Below are positions 17,441 through 25,419 of a stretch of DNA of 64,000 nt, in pieces. The position numbers were made by a program, and so were the translations under genes. Position 1 is the stretch's first letter; every line of letters starts with the position of its first letter. The notes under the pieces are model-generated. The model ran no database searches, was not told where the DNA came from, and saw nothing but the letters and a program-made list of their open reading frames with translations. The stretch comes from Spirochaetales bacterium (lineage in GTDB: Bacteria; Spirochaetota; Spirochaetia; DSM-2461): contig JAQQAP010000028.1 of assembly GCA_028533045.1 (NCBI GenBank), positions 1-64,000 of the forward strand, given 5' to 3'.

Positions 17441-18142
17441 ATGGCCATAGGAATTACCCTCTTTTTTAAAGATAACAAAACCGAGTCCGAACTTCTTCCC
17501 TATCTTGGTGCGGAAGGTTACCGGGTCCAGGCTCTTCTTGTGGATGAAGGCGCTACGGCTCTCCACGAAGCTATTGAAGGGGACTGTCTTCTCTTTGAGC
17601 TGGGGGAAGGGGATTTTTCTTTGCTTACCTCCCTCAAGGAACTCATTGAAAAACAGAAGAAACCGCTCATTGTTTTAAGCCGCAATATCAGCGCTTTGGT
17701 CAGGGCCGAACTTTACCGAATGGGGGTGCAGGATGTTATTCCTTTGCCCTGGACCTCCCAGGCTTTGGGGTTAAGGATTCGGAAAGCTTTAAGCCGCTCC
17801 GGCTTTAAGGAACGGAATCGGTCGGAGCTCTTCTGGCAGTTCAAAGAGGACCGACTCAAACTGGATTTTGACGGGCATCTAGTCTATTTAAACGACAAAG
17901 AGCTGAGTCTGACCAATAGCCAGTGGACTATTTTAGTCGCCCTGATCGATAACGACGGTCTTCCCCTGTCCCGGAGTTTTCTCCTGCGTCAGTGTCTTCA
18001 GTTTGAACAGGGGAATACGAGAACCCTGGATAATCATATAAAAAATATAAGAAAACAGTTGGGAAACCGTTCCTATATAGAAACAATGCGGGGATACGGG
18101 TATAAATTAAGTGGGAAAGCCCTAGATAAGCGTGCCCCATAG
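17441..18142 (+). CDS. OmpR-type winged-helix regulator with degenerate receiver (second of tandem pair)
   Basis: A 233-residue paralogue of the preceding gene. Its winged helix is intact (LTNSQWTILVALIDNDGL, LDNHIKNIRKQLGNRSYIETMRGYGYKL). In the receiver-like N-terminus the position expected to hold the phosphoacceptor Asp reads LLFELGEGD, with Glu where Asp is normal, and the N-terminal acidic pair is absent. It therefore probably does not work by ordinary phosphorylation. A Glu at this place could mimic a permanently active state, which is inference. It is followed by pyrH after 9 nt. Confidence 0.8.
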   Translation: MAIGITLFFKDNKTESELLPYLGAEGYRVQALLVDEGATALHEAIEGDCLLFELGEGDFSLLTSLKELIEKQKKPLIVLSRNISALVRAELYRMGVQDVIPLPWTSQALGLRIRKALSRSGFKERNRSELFWQFKEDRLKLDFDGHLVYLNDKELSLTNSQWTILVALIDNDGLPLSRSFLLRQCLQFEQGNTRTLDNHIKNIRKQLGNRSYIETMRGYGYKLSGKALDKRAP

Positions 18143-18151
18143 GAGATAAGC

Positions 18152-18847
18152 ATGGCAAAAACAGAAGTACTGGACCTGGGAGGCTCTCTGGTAGCCCAGG
18201 AAACAATGGACATCGACTTCCTTAAGAAGATTCGGACCTTTCTCATCGATTGGTTGGAAGAGGACGATGAGCGTAAGCTGATTATTATCATCGGTGGAGG
18301 TCATCCGGCTCGTGTCTTTCAGAACGCCTATCGGGAGGTGACCGGGAGTGAAGCGAATCATGACGAACAGGACTGGATTGGCATTATGGCCACCCGTCTG
18401 AACGCTCAGCTGGTGCACGCCCTTTTCTCTAAATACTGCTTTGACGATGTGGTGTACGATCCCACGGTCATTAAAACCATGACCGGCCGGGTTCTGGTGG
18501 GAGCCGGATGGAAGCCGGGCTGGTCCACCGACTATGACGCGGTTCTTCTGGCGGAAGCCTTTGGGGCGGAACGGGTTCTGAACCTTTCCAATATAAGTAA
18601 GGTTTACACCGCCGATCCCCGGAAAGACCCGAACGCTCAGCCTCTGGATGCCATTAGCTGGACAGACTACCGGGCCATGTGCGGGGACGAATGGACCCCC
18701 GGTATGAACGCTCCCTTCGATCCTGTGGCCAGTAAAAAAGCCCATGAAATCGGGCTGAATGTCATTGTGGCCGACGGTCGTGACCTGGATAATCTGGGGA
18801 AAATCCTTGACGGGGGAGACTTTACGGGGACGGTGATTTCCAAATAA
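18152..18847 (+). CDS. pyrH: UMP kinase, archaeal-type amino-acid-kinase fold
   Basis: It phosphorylates UMP to UDP in pyrimidine nucleotide synthesis. The 231-residue protein has the amino-acid-kinase fold landmarks: LDLGGSLVA (7-15), IIIIGGGHPARVF (about 46-58), and LNLSNISKVYTADPRKDPNA (about 144-163) with the acidic nucleotide-binding residues. The sequence resembles the archaeal-type PyrH more than the usual bacterial hexameric enzyme. It has a Shine-Dalgarno (AGGAGATAA) and is last in the operon with the two regulators. Its 3' end overlaps the convergent radical SAM gene by 26 nt. Confidence 0.85.
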   Translation: MAKTEVLDLGGSLVAQETMDIDFLKKIRTFLIDWLEEDDERKLIIIIGGGHPARVFQNAYREVTGSEANHDEQDWIGIMATRLNAQLVHALFSKYCFDDVVYDPTVIKTMTGRVLVGAGWKPGWSTDYDAVLLAEAFGAERVLNLSNISKVYTADPRKDPNAQPLDAISWTDYRAMCGDEWTPGMNAPFDPVASKKAHEIGLNVIVADGRDLDNLGKILDGGDFTGTVISK

Positions 18848-19691
18848 CCCGGGAGAGATCGGCGGAAAAGGGCTCGGCCTCTCTAAAGTCGGGGAGCCAG
18901 TCGCTGCCGGTCTCCAATTCCTGAATAAAACCGTCGTCTATGGCGTATTTTTCCAGCATAGCAATGACCCTTTCGTACTCCTCCTCCGACACATAACGCT
19001 CCGGAATGGGGTGAGTCTCTCCGGGGATATGGACCGGAGTATACTGGGAGAGGAGGGAGAGCAGGGCCCGGTCCTTTCCTTTTTGGGCAAACCACTCTAT
19101 GAGTTCTTCCGTAATTTCCGGGTAACCGGGGATTATGAGGTGACGGATAATCGTTCCCTTAGTCAGCATTCCCCCCTCGGTATAGACAAGGGGGCTTTGA
19201 GCTATCATGAATTTTACCGCTTTCCGGGCTCTTTCGGCATAGATTTCTCTTCCGTAAATTTCCTGAGCCCAGCGGGCTTCGGTGGTTTTGAGGTCGGGGA
19301 GCCAGATATCCACATGAGGGGCCAGTTGCTCCAGAAGTTCAATCTTTTCAAAGGCCGATGAGTTCCAGAGGATCGGGAGGGTAAGTCCTAGCTCCCGGGC
19401 TCGCTTTATGACCTCAATCAGCTGGGGAATAGAGTGGCTGCCGGTGACAAAGTTGACATTGGCCGCCCCCGCTTCCTGTAGTTTAAGACAAATCTCCGCT
19501 CCCTCATCTATGGTCAACTCCTTTCCTATCAAACCCCGGCTAATCTGCCAGTTTTGACAAAAGGGACAGCGCAGGTTGCAGCCGGAAAGGAAGAAGGTGC
19601 CGCTACCCCGGTCTCCCACAAGAGGCGGTTCTTCCCCAAAGTGAAGAGAGGCGAGGGCGGCCTTGAAGGTTTTAGCCCCGGAAGGATTCAT
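18822..19691 (-). CDS. Radical SAM protein of the PflX-like (COG1313) group
   Basis: A 289-residue radical SAM enzyme. The cluster motif CNLRCPFCQNW (C-X3-C-X2-C) sits near residue 35, preceded by GDRGSGTFFLSG, and an NVNFVTGSHSIPQ segment follows. This matches the family related to pyruvate-formate-lyase activating enzymes whose substrates are mostly unknown. The chosen start is the ATG at 19691 (MNPSGAK). A longer frame from a TTG at 19730 exists but has no ribosome-binding site and would overlap the M18 gene by 59 nt. Even so it overlaps that gene by 20 nt, so the two are probably co-transcribed. Confidence 0.85.
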   Translation of the reverse strand: MNPSGAKTFKAALASLHFGEEPPLVGDRGSGTFFLSGCNLRCPFCQNWQISRGLIGKELTIDEGAEICLKLQEAGAANVNFVTGSHSIPQLIEVIKRARELGLTLPILWNSSAFEKIELLEQLAPHVDIWLPDLKTTEARWAQEIYGREIYAERARKAVKFMIAQSPLVYTEGGMLTKGTIIRHLIIPGYPEITEELIEWFAQKGKDRALLSLLSQYTPVHIPGETHPIPERYVSEEEYERVIAMLEKYAIDDGFIQELETGSDWLPDFREAEPFSADLSRVIWKSPSP

Positions 19692-21102
19692 AGAAAACCC
19701 GGCACGCCTTGTAGGTGGCGTAAACGTCAATTTTCGAGGTGATTTCCAGGGGAGCGTGCATTCCCATGACCGGTGTTCCCATATCTATGGTGTGGATGCC
19801 GTAGCGGGAGAGGAGGAAGGCTACGGTCCCGCCGCCCCCTTCGTCTACCTTACCCAGTTCGGAAATCTGCCAGGGGACGTTGTGCTCGTCCAGGAGCTGA
19901 CGCAGGGCCGCCAGATATTCTGCGTCCGCATCGTTGCTTCCCGCTTTGCCCCGGGCTCCGGTGTATTTGTTGATATTCACCCCCCGTCCCATTTTGGCGG
20001 CGTTGCCCATGTCGTGGACCGACTTGAAGTTGTAGTCCACGGCGGCGGCCACATCGGTGGAGAGGGCGTGGGAGTTGTTTAGAATATCCCGGAAGAGGAT
20101 TTCCGAATAGTTTTCTGTTACGCCGTGGGCGATTTTGCTCAGGCAGTGGTAGAAAAAGTGGGAATCCATACCGGTTGAGCCCCGGGAACCGACCTCTTCC
20201 TTATCGGCCAGGAAGGCCACGCAGGTTCGCTCCGGTGTCTCCTTTAGGTCAAAGAGGGCTTTTAAGTTGGCAAAGCCGCAGACCCGGTCGTCCTGTCCGT
20301 GGGCCAGAATCATGCTTCGGTCCAGTCCCAGGTCGCGGGCGTTGGCGGCGGGGACTACTTCCAGCTCGGCGGAAAGGAAGTCCTCTTCGGTCATGCCGTA
20401 TTTTTCATTCAGGAACTCCAGGGCGGCCAGCTTAATGCCATCCTTTAGCTCAGGATCATCCACCGGTTGGTGGGCCAGAAGGACGTTCAGCTGTTCCCCG
20501 GTGATGATTTCGGGCATCTTTTTGTCGGCCTGGATTTTTCCGCTCAGGTGAATAAGGATATCGGGGATGGTAAAGACCGGATCGGCCGGGTCGTTTCCTA
20601 TATCCACTTTCTTTACCGTCCCGTCCTTGAGAATGACCACGCCGGTCAGGGCCAGGGGGATCTGCACCCAGTGGTACTTTTTGACGCCCCCGTAGTAGTG
20701 GGTTTTGAGGTAGGCGGTGGAGCTGTCCCCGTCTTCGTTCAGGGGATTGGGTTTCACATCCAGCCGGGGGGCGTCCACGTGGGAGGCGCAGAGGGAGAAC
20801 CCTTTGTTTACACCGTCCTTACCAATCACAGCTAAAAGAAGATTCTTTTTTCTGTTGGTAAAGAAAATCTTTGATCCCCCCTTGAGTTCTCCCGCTTCTT
20901 CAAAGGGGACAAAGCCCGCCTTTCGTGCGTCCGATTCGGCCTTTTCTATAAAAAATCGTTCGTTTTTACCCTCGTCCAGGTAAACCTTATATTCTTCGCT
21001 TAGATCCCGGGCAGCCTTTGTTTCATCGCTCAGACTGTGCCAAGCGCTGGTTTGCTGTCGGAAAAGTGTTTTTTTTCTTTCTTCCAGTAGAGTTTTATCC
21101 AT
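19672..21102 (-). CDS. M18-family aminopeptidase
   Basis: A 476-residue dinuclear zinc aminopeptidase. The metal and catalytic blocks of the M18 family are present: CASHVDAPRLDVKPNPL (about 101-117, His and Asp), FLADKEEVGSRGSTGMDSHF (about 278, Glu-Glu), HALSTDVAAAVDYNF (about 325, Asp) and the final GTPVMGMHAPLEI (about 440, His). It removes N-terminal residues from peptides in the cytosol. It has a Shine-Dalgarno (AGGAGAAAG) and is divergently transcribed from the POTRA-barrel gene; their -10 elements overlap. Confidence 0.93.
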   Translation of the reverse strand: MDKTLLEERKKTLFRQQTSAWHSLSDETKAARDLSEEYKVYLDEGKNERFFIEKAESDARKAGFVPFEEAGELKGGSKIFFTNRKKNLLLAVIGKDGVNKGFSLCASHVDAPRLDVKPNPLNEDGDSSTAYLKTHYYGGVKKYHWVQIPLALTGVVILKDGTVKKVDIGNDPADPVFTIPDILIHLSGKIQADKKMPEIITGEQLNVLLAHQPVDDPELKDGIKLAALEFLNEKYGMTEEDFLSAELEVVPAANARDLGLDRSMILAHGQDDRVCGFANLKALFDLKETPERTCVAFLADKEEVGSRGSTGMDSHFFYHCLSKIAHGVTENYSEILFRDILNNSHALSTDVAAAVDYNFKSVHDMGNAAKMGRGVNINKYTGARGKAGSNDADAEYLAALRQLLDEHNVPWQISELGKVDEGGGGTVAFLLSRYGIHTIDMGTPVMGMHAPLEITSKIDVYATYKACRVFYESFRG

Positions 21103-21121
21103 GGCTTTCTCCTAGAATTGT

Positions 21122-21129
21122 ACTATACT
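21122..21129. promoter_or_regulatory. Overlapping divergent -10 elements
   Basis: Plus-strand TATACT (21124-21129) lies 8 nt before the ATG of the barrel gene. Minus-strand TATAGT (21122-21127) serves the M18 gene with a 19-nt leader. The two promoters must compete for polymerase. Both -35 regions are weak. Confidence 0.5.
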
Positions 21130-21137
21130 TGAAGAGC

Positions 21138-22478
21138 ATGGCTATGAAAAGGTGTTCCCTTCTATCTCTATTTACTTTCCTCCTTATCTCATCTCTTTTC
21201 GGACAGGAAAGCGGGGGTGTTCAAGAGGTTCGTGTGGGAGGGATAAATTTCTTCATTGGCGAAGAGGAAGAACAACGGGCCGGTTTGACCCGGGAGAAGG
21301 CGTTAAGGAAGTTTTTTCAGATGAAGATAGGCGATGTCTATGAGTCGCCGGAAAAACTGGAAAAGGAGTTGGAGCGAATAACTCAGGACCTTAATAGCCA
21401 GCAGGTTTTTAAGGAAATCAGTTTTGAAGTGAGTTACTGGAAAGAGAATCTACCCCTCTTCCCCAGGGAGAGCCTGGGAGCGCATATCTCGATTCATGTG
21501 GAAGATTCTTTTTCCCTTTATCTTCTTCCTTCGGTCACCTACGACAGTAACTTGGGGATGCTCTATGGGGGAAACTTTGCCTACAATAATGCCTTTGGGA
21601 CATTGACGAATTTTAACTTGAAGGGCTATGGGGGAACGGAAACCTGGAAGGTTGGGGGAACATGGGAGAATGTTCCGATCCATCTTTTTCGGGCGGATCT
21701 TGCCCTCTCCTGTGAAGAAGTGACGACCCGTCGTGTGGATGATAATGATAACACCGTCCTGGAGTATAGTAATCTCCTCCTTGATTTTAATATGCGGGTG
21801 GATTTTCCCATCGTGGGCGGATGGGAGCTTCTTGTTAAACCGGGAATCTATTTGCCCTTTAATTATGAGTTGGACTACTATGACGATGATTATGGCCGTG
21901 GGGAGTTTGATGAGCTTGCCACCGTTTCTACCGGTACTTTTACCTGGGGGATTTCCCACACGGACTACTTTTGGGAAGAGAACTTCCGCGTAGGTATTGA
22001 AAGTGAGTTGGCCATGACCCTGGAAGGGGATTTAAGCAGTGATTGGGAGCCGCTTCTTTCTCTTGAGGCGGGAAGTAGTGCTTTTTACCGGCCCCTTCCT
22101 TTTCTGGGCATGGGGCATCATGTCTCCGGTTTCTATGTTGTCGATGGAATCCGGGAGGAAGCAGGGGTGTACATCCGCGGAGTTCTGGATTATTTGATGT
22201 ACGGAGAGTGGGGAATTTTTCTGAATAATAATATAGATGTGAGAGCCTTTACCATTCCTCCCGTTCTGGAGTTGCATGTCTATCCTCTCTTTGACTTGGG
22301 AATGGTCTATAACGATAACACCCCTTACGATCCCTATGATTACCGTATGACTGCGGGATTCGGCCTTACCCTCTTTCCCCTTTTTCTGCAGAGTCTGCAA
22401 ATGAACATCGAATATGGTTATGATTTAATAAACAAAGGGACGCCGGAACTCACGATTAAATCGGAATTGTTTTTTTAA
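21138..22478 (+). CDS. Outer-membrane protein with POTRA-like domain and beta-barrel
   Basis: A 446-residue exported protein with a signal peptide (MKRCSLLSLFTFLLISSLFG). After it comes one POTRA-like segment (about 25-110: EKALRKFFQMKIGDVYESPE, then IEF-like strands) and a beta-barrel rich in alternating aromatic and small residues (GNFAYNNAFGTLTNF, SGFYVVDGIRE, GLTLFPLFLQ), ending in LTIKSELFF with terminal Phe. This is a reduced Omp85/BamA-TamA-like architecture with a single POTRA. Start taken at ATG 21138 (a second ATG is at 21144). Upstream frame sequence is not coding because it covers the M18 start. Confidence 0.75.
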   Translation: MAMKRCSLLSLFTFLLISSLFGQESGGVQEVRVGGINFFIGEEEEQRAGLTREKALRKFFQMKIGDVYESPEKLEKELERITQDLNSQQVFKEISFEVSYWKENLPLFPRESLGAHISIHVEDSFSLYLLPSVTYDSNLGMLYGGNFAYNNAFGTLTNFNLKGYGGTETWKVGGTWENVPIHLFRADLALSCEEVTTRRVDDNDNTVLEYSNLLLDFNMRVDFPIVGGWELLVKPGIYLPFNYELDYYDDDYGRGEFDELATVSTGTFTWGISHTDYFWEENFRVGIESELAMTLEGDLSSDWEPLLSLEAGSSAFYRPLPFLGMGHHVSGFYVVDGIREEAGVYIRGVLDYLMYGEWGIFLNNNIDVRAFTIPPVLELHVYPLFDLGMVYNDNTPYDPYDYRMTAGFGLTLFPLFLQSLQMNIEYGYDLINKGTPELTIKSELFF

Positions 22479-22484
22479 AAGTGC

Positions 22485-22513
22485 TTGATTGGACCGGAAA
22501 GGGCCTTTAAAAT
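22485..22513 (+). promoter_or_regulatory. Promoter of the small exported protein gene
   Basis: TTGATT (22485-22490), 17-bp spacer, TAAAAT (22508-22513). The transcript would begin in a small hairpin (GTCAG-GAGA-CTGAC, 22518-22531) that holds the AGGAG Shine-Dalgarno, so translation may be structure-sensitive. Confidence 0.6.
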
Positions 22514-22532
22514 CTAAGTCAGGAGACTGACA

Positions 22533-22922
22533 ATGAAAAATATCTTTTTATTTATGCTGATTATGATTGCCACGGGAGCCCTTGCCACCGTGACGGCTGA
22601 ACAGATTCCCGAAGGCTGGTGGACCCAAACGGCCAGTACTGCCGGTGATTCCGATATGATTGTGGCCATGAACATTAATTGCGAAACACCCCATATTATT
22701 TCTCTCGACTCTAATAACGGCTGGATTGGCTATGCCTGGTATAGCGAGGCAGAGGATCTTTACAAGGGATTTTTTGAGTTGATTCGCCCCGAGTCGGCTC
22801 CGGAAAGAAAGGACTGGACCGGGGAGGTTTTCCAGGTGGAACTGGGATTTGACGGACTGACTTTGACCATGCAGGCTGCGTCGGACAATCGCAAGTTTCA
22901 GGCAACCTTCTGGCAGAAGTAG
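22533..22922 (+). CDS. Small exported protein of unknown function
   Basis: I do not recognise this family. The 129-residue protein has a signal peptide (KNIFLFMLIMIATGALA, cleavage near 22) and a mature domain of about 107 residues with one cysteine, several Trp and a predicted beta-rich pattern (HIISLDSNNGWIGYAWYSE, VFQVELGFDGLTLTMQA). There is no lipobox. It is monocistronic: its own promoter, a Shine-Dalgarno inside a 5' hairpin, and a terminator 7 nt after the stop. A periplasmic location is likely. Confidence 0.75.
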   Translation: MKNIFLFMLIMIATGALATVTAEQIPEGWWTQTASTAGDSDMIVAMNINCETPHIISLDSNNGWIGYAWYSEAEDLYKGFFELIRPESAPERKDWTGEVFQVELGFDGLTLTMQAASDNRKFQATFWQK

Positions 22923-22928
22923 AGTAAG

Positions 22929-22959
22929 AGGCTGCCCCGTTTACGAGAGGCAGCCTTTT
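22929..22959. terminator. Bidirectional terminator
   Basis: AGGCTGCC (22929-22936) pairs perfectly with GGCAGCCT (22949-22956), with T residues after it on the plus strand. It separates two convergent small genes. Confidence 0.7.
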
Positions 22960-22970
22960 ATATTTCCGCT

Positions 22971-23168
22971 TTATGCGGTGAGCGTTTTTTCTACTAAATA
23001 ATTGGTTCTGAGGCAGCTGTCCAGAAGCTGTTTGGGCATAAATTCTTCCCTTTCTGTCTTCCAATCGTCCCTGTATCGGGTGATTTTAACATTGTAGCCG
23101 TCTTTAAGCTCCTCAAGGATGGTTACGCTTTCTTTGGTGTTTGAACCGTTTACCAGAAATTCTCTCAT
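22971..23168 (-). CDS. Small protein of unknown function, 65 residues
   Basis: I do not recognise it. The 65-residue protein is charged (TILEELKDGYNVKITRYRDDWKTERE) with no signal peptide or membrane segment, and looks like a small cytosolic alpha/beta domain. A strong Shine-Dalgarno (GGAGG) 7-8 nt before the ATG, and the shared terminator beyond its stop, support it as a real gene. Confidence 0.65.
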   Translation of the reverse strand: MREFLVNGSNTKESVTILEELKDGYNVKITRYRDDWKTEREEFMPKQLLDSCLRTNYLVEKTLTA

Positions 23169-23241
23169 TCTATTTTTCCTCCATGGGGATTAGATATTTC
23201 TATTATCGACGGGGAAAAATAATTCTTAAGACTTAGTTCTC

Positions 23242-23270
23242 TTTACAAGCAAGGCCTATTAAACTATGAT
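23242..23270 (+). promoter_or_regulatory. Promoter of yhbY (leaderless type)
   Basis: TTTACA (23242-23247), 17-bp spacer, TATGAT (23265-23270), then 7 nt to the ATG at 23278. The earlier in-frame ATG (23266) lies inside this -10 element, which argues for the downstream start. Confidence 0.7.
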
Positions 23271-23277
23271 CAAAATA

Positions 23278-23574
23278 ATGAAAGAATTAACCAGTCAGCA
23301 GAGAAAATATCTGACAAAAGAAGCCCATGACCTCAATCCGGTGGTTATGGTAGGACAAAAGGGAGTTACCGAAGGGCTCCTTACCATGGTTCGCGAATCT
23401 CTGGAGAACCATGAACTCATTAAAGTGAAATTTGTGGATTATAAAGAGAGCCGCCGGGAAATTTCCGATGAAATCGCCCAAAAATGCGACGCCTGTCTTA
23501 TTCGGGTAGTCGGCAATATCGCTATTCTTTATCGTCCCCAGGACGATCCGGCCAAAAGACGGTATAAGGCCTAA
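23278..23574 (+). CDS. yhbY: YhbY-family RNA-binding protein (CRM domain)
   Basis: A 98-residue single CRM/YhbY-domain protein that binds pre-50S ribosomal particles. The whole protein aligns by pattern with E. coli YhbY: LTSQQRKYLTKEAHDLNPVV, VGQKGVTEGLL (the GxxG-type loop), ENHELIKVKF, and a C-terminal VVGNIAILYRPQ. The start is placed at ATG 23278 (MKELTSQQ) because a promoter -10 occupies 23265-23270 and the domain begins right after. The stop overlaps the convergent ogt gene by 4 nt. Confidence 0.9.
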   Translation: MKELTSQQRKYLTKEAHDLNPVVMVGQKGVTEGLLTMVRESLENHELIKVKFVDYKESRREISDEIAQKCDACLIRVVGNIAILYRPQDDPAKRRYKA

Positions 23575-24068
23575 TTCTTCTCCCACTCCAACAGACGGGC
23601 CTTCCGGTCCAGTCCTCCCGCATAGCCTGTAAGTTTTCCCTTTTTACCTATAATACGGTGGCAGGGAATTATTATGGCTATGCGGTTCCGGGAGTTGGCC
23701 CCGGCTACAGCTCGTACAGCCTTAATATCCCCCAGTCTAACCGCCTGTTCCCCGTAGGAGCGGGTCGTCCCGTAGGGGACCTGCAGCAGTTCGGTCCAAA
23801 CCCTTTCTTCAAAGGGCGTCCCCCTGTAGATTAGGGGAAGAGTAAATTCTTTTCGCTCACCCTTAAAATACTGGTCTAACTGACTTTTCATCTCTTCCAG
23901 AACTTCATCGCTCTCATAGCTTTTTTCTTTGCCGTAATATTTCTCAAGCGATTTGAGCTGCCGCTCCATCTTGACCCGGTCGGTAAATTCCAGGAGACAG
24001 ACTTGATTTTCGAAGGAGGCTCCGGTCATCTCTCCCAGGGGGGTATTGAATGTGGTAAAGCGAATCAT
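23571..24068 (-). CDS. ogt: Methylated-DNA-[protein]-cysteine S-methyltransferase
   Basis: It repairs O6-alkylguanine by irreversible alkyl transfer to its own cysteine. The 165 residues comprise a short N-terminal ribonuclease-H-like domain and the alkyltransferase domain with RGTPFEERVWTELLQVPYGTTRSYG, AGANSRNRIAIIIPCHRIIGKKGKLTGYAGG, where the Cys of PCHR is the acceptor. It overlaps bioN by 4 nt (ATGA) and is the last gene of the biotin operon, an unusual partner. It is a second alkyltransferase besides the C-terminal domain of Ada. Confidence 0.94.
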   Translation of the reverse strand: MIRFTTFNTPLGEMTGASFENQVCLLEFTDRVKMERQLKSLEKYYGKEKSYESDEVLEEMKSQLDQYFKGERKEFTLPLIYRGTPFEERVWTELLQVPYGTTRSYGEQAVRLGDIKAVRAVAGANSRNRIAIIIPCHRIIGKKGKLTGYAGGLDRKARLLEWEKN

Positions 24069-24694
24069 TTCTCCTCCTCTCCGTAACAGCGGGCGGCCAT
24101 AGCCCGGCTGATTTCATCGGACTTGCGGAATACTCCGTCAATGAGAGGCTCCACTCGATAACGGAGCCGTATCAAGGGATTTTTTCTTCGGTGAAAGCAG
24201 CGGCTCCGGGCCGCCCGGTCTACCGTGGCCGATTCGTCCATGATAAGAGGAAAGAAGGTGAGGGTCAATGTAATATGGGTTTGGAGACGGCGGGCGGGAA
24301 CAAAGGGAATGAAGCGGGTTATTTGGTAGAAGGCTTCTCCCAATTCGGCCGGGTGGGTACAGGCGGTAAACACTATAGCCGCCCAGAACATAAGAATAAA
24401 GCGGGCTCCTCTGATAGAGGCTTCCCCCGGGGAAGAACCCATCCTCAAGTCACTCCAAAGAAGAAGGCCCCCCATCACCAGAGCGAAAATCAGGGCAATT
24501 CCCATTTTCCGAAAAGCCGGTTTCACTGCGAACGAGGCCGCCAGGAGGAGTAGTGTGGAGACGCCTAAAAGGATAAAACCCGCCCTTCCCACAGCCAGGG
24601 AAAAAATCAGGATCATAATCAGCTTAATCCAACCGGGGAGTCGGTGGAGAAGGCTATTTCCCGGACGATAGTGAAGAAAAGCTACTTCAGCCAT
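24065..24694 (-). CDS. bioN: Energy-coupling factor transmembrane protein (BioN-type)
   Basis: The T-component of a biotin ECF transporter, linking BioY to the ATPase in the inner membrane. The 209-residue protein has several hydrophobic helices (LIMILIFSLAVGRAGFILLGVSTLLLLAAS, split over two) and a basic cytoplasmic region with ARSRCFHRRKNP, then RAMAARCYGEEEK, the positions where EcfT coupling-helix ARG-type motifs occur. Start at ATG 24694 (MAEVAFLHYRPG). It overlaps bioM by 13 nt and ogt by 4 nt. Confidence 0.85.
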   Translation of the reverse strand: MAEVAFLHYRPGNSLLHRLPGWIKLIMILIFSLAVGRAGFILLGVSTLLLLAASFAVKPAFRKMGIALIFALVMGGLLLWSDLRMGSSPGEASIRGARFILMFWAAIVFTACTHPAELGEAFYQITRFIPFVPARRLQTHITLTLTFFPLIMDESATVDRAARSRCFHRRKNPLIRLRYRVEPLIDGVFRKSDEISRAMAARCYGEEEK

Positions 24695-25419
24695 GTGAGT
24701 CCTTCCGGTTTTCTCACGCCCCACTTTTCTACATGGGGGAGGACTTCTTCTACGGTTCCGGTCATTCCTATCTCTCCGTCGCCCATGAGAATCAGCCGGT
24801 CTGCATGGGCGGCGCATTTGCCCAGGTCGTGGGTGATGAGCAGGATGGTCATTCCTTTTTTGTGGAGCTCTATAAGGGTGTGGAGAACCTGATTTACCCC
24901 GTTCCAGTCCAGGCCCGTAAAGGGCTCATCCAGTACGAGAAGTTCCGGTTCCATTGCCAAAATCCCTCCTATGGCCACCCGTTTTTTTTCTCCCCCCGAG
25001 AGGCTGTGGGGCCGGCGGTTCATAAACTCTTCCAGGCCCAGTTCATCTTTTACTTGTTCTATGCGCTGCCGGATCTCTTCCTTGGGGAGTTTAAGGTTTT
25101 GCGGCCCGAAGGCCAGTTCCCGTTCCACCGTCTGCTCCACAAACTGCAGGTCCGAGTTCTGGAAGACCAGGCCTACTTTTCGGCGGATCTCATCGCCCAT
25201 GGAGCGGATTTTTTGTCCCCGGAAGAGCACTTCCCCCTGGTCCGGTTTTTCCAAACCATTCAAATGGTTCATGAGAACCGTTTTTCCCGAGCCGTTGGTT
25301 CCGGCCAGAATAGTCCAACTTCCCTGTGAAAGGCTAAAGCTGACTTCCTTGAGTATGGGATGGTTCTTCTCAAATGACCGACTGAGTCGGCGTACTTCCA
25401 AGAGGGGGGAGGAGGACAT
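24682..25419 (-). CDS. bioM: Energy-coupling factor ATPase (BioM-type)
   Basis: The 245-residue ATPase of the biotin ECF transporter. Walker A GTNGSGKTVLMNHLNG (about 36-51), Q-loop GLVFQNSDLQF, signature LSGGEKKRVAIGGILA (about 138), Walker B LLVLDEPFTGLDW and switch His (LLITHDLGKCAAHADRL) are all intact. It lies between bioY (starts 1 nt upstream of the bioY stop region) and bioN, which it overlaps. Gene order birA-bioY-bioM-bioN supports biotin rather than another ECF substrate. Confidence 0.93.
   Translation of the reverse strand: MSSSPLLEVRRLSRSFEKNHPILKEVSFSLSQGSWTILAGTNGSGKTVLMNHLNGLEKPDQGEVLFRGQKIRSMGDEIRRKVGLVFQNSDLQFVEQTVERELAFGPQNLKLPKEEIRQRIEQVKDELGLEEFMNRRPHSLSGGEKKRVAIGGILAMEPELLVLDEPFTGLDWNGVNQVLHTLIELHKKGMTILLITHDLGKCAAHADRLILMGDGEIGMTGTVEEVLPHVEKWGVRKPEGLTWLK

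Noticed and set aside
19692-19730. Upstream TTG start for the radical SAM gene
   Set aside because: No Shine-Dalgarno sequence, long overlap with the M18 gene, and the family N-terminus is satisfied by the ATG at 19691.
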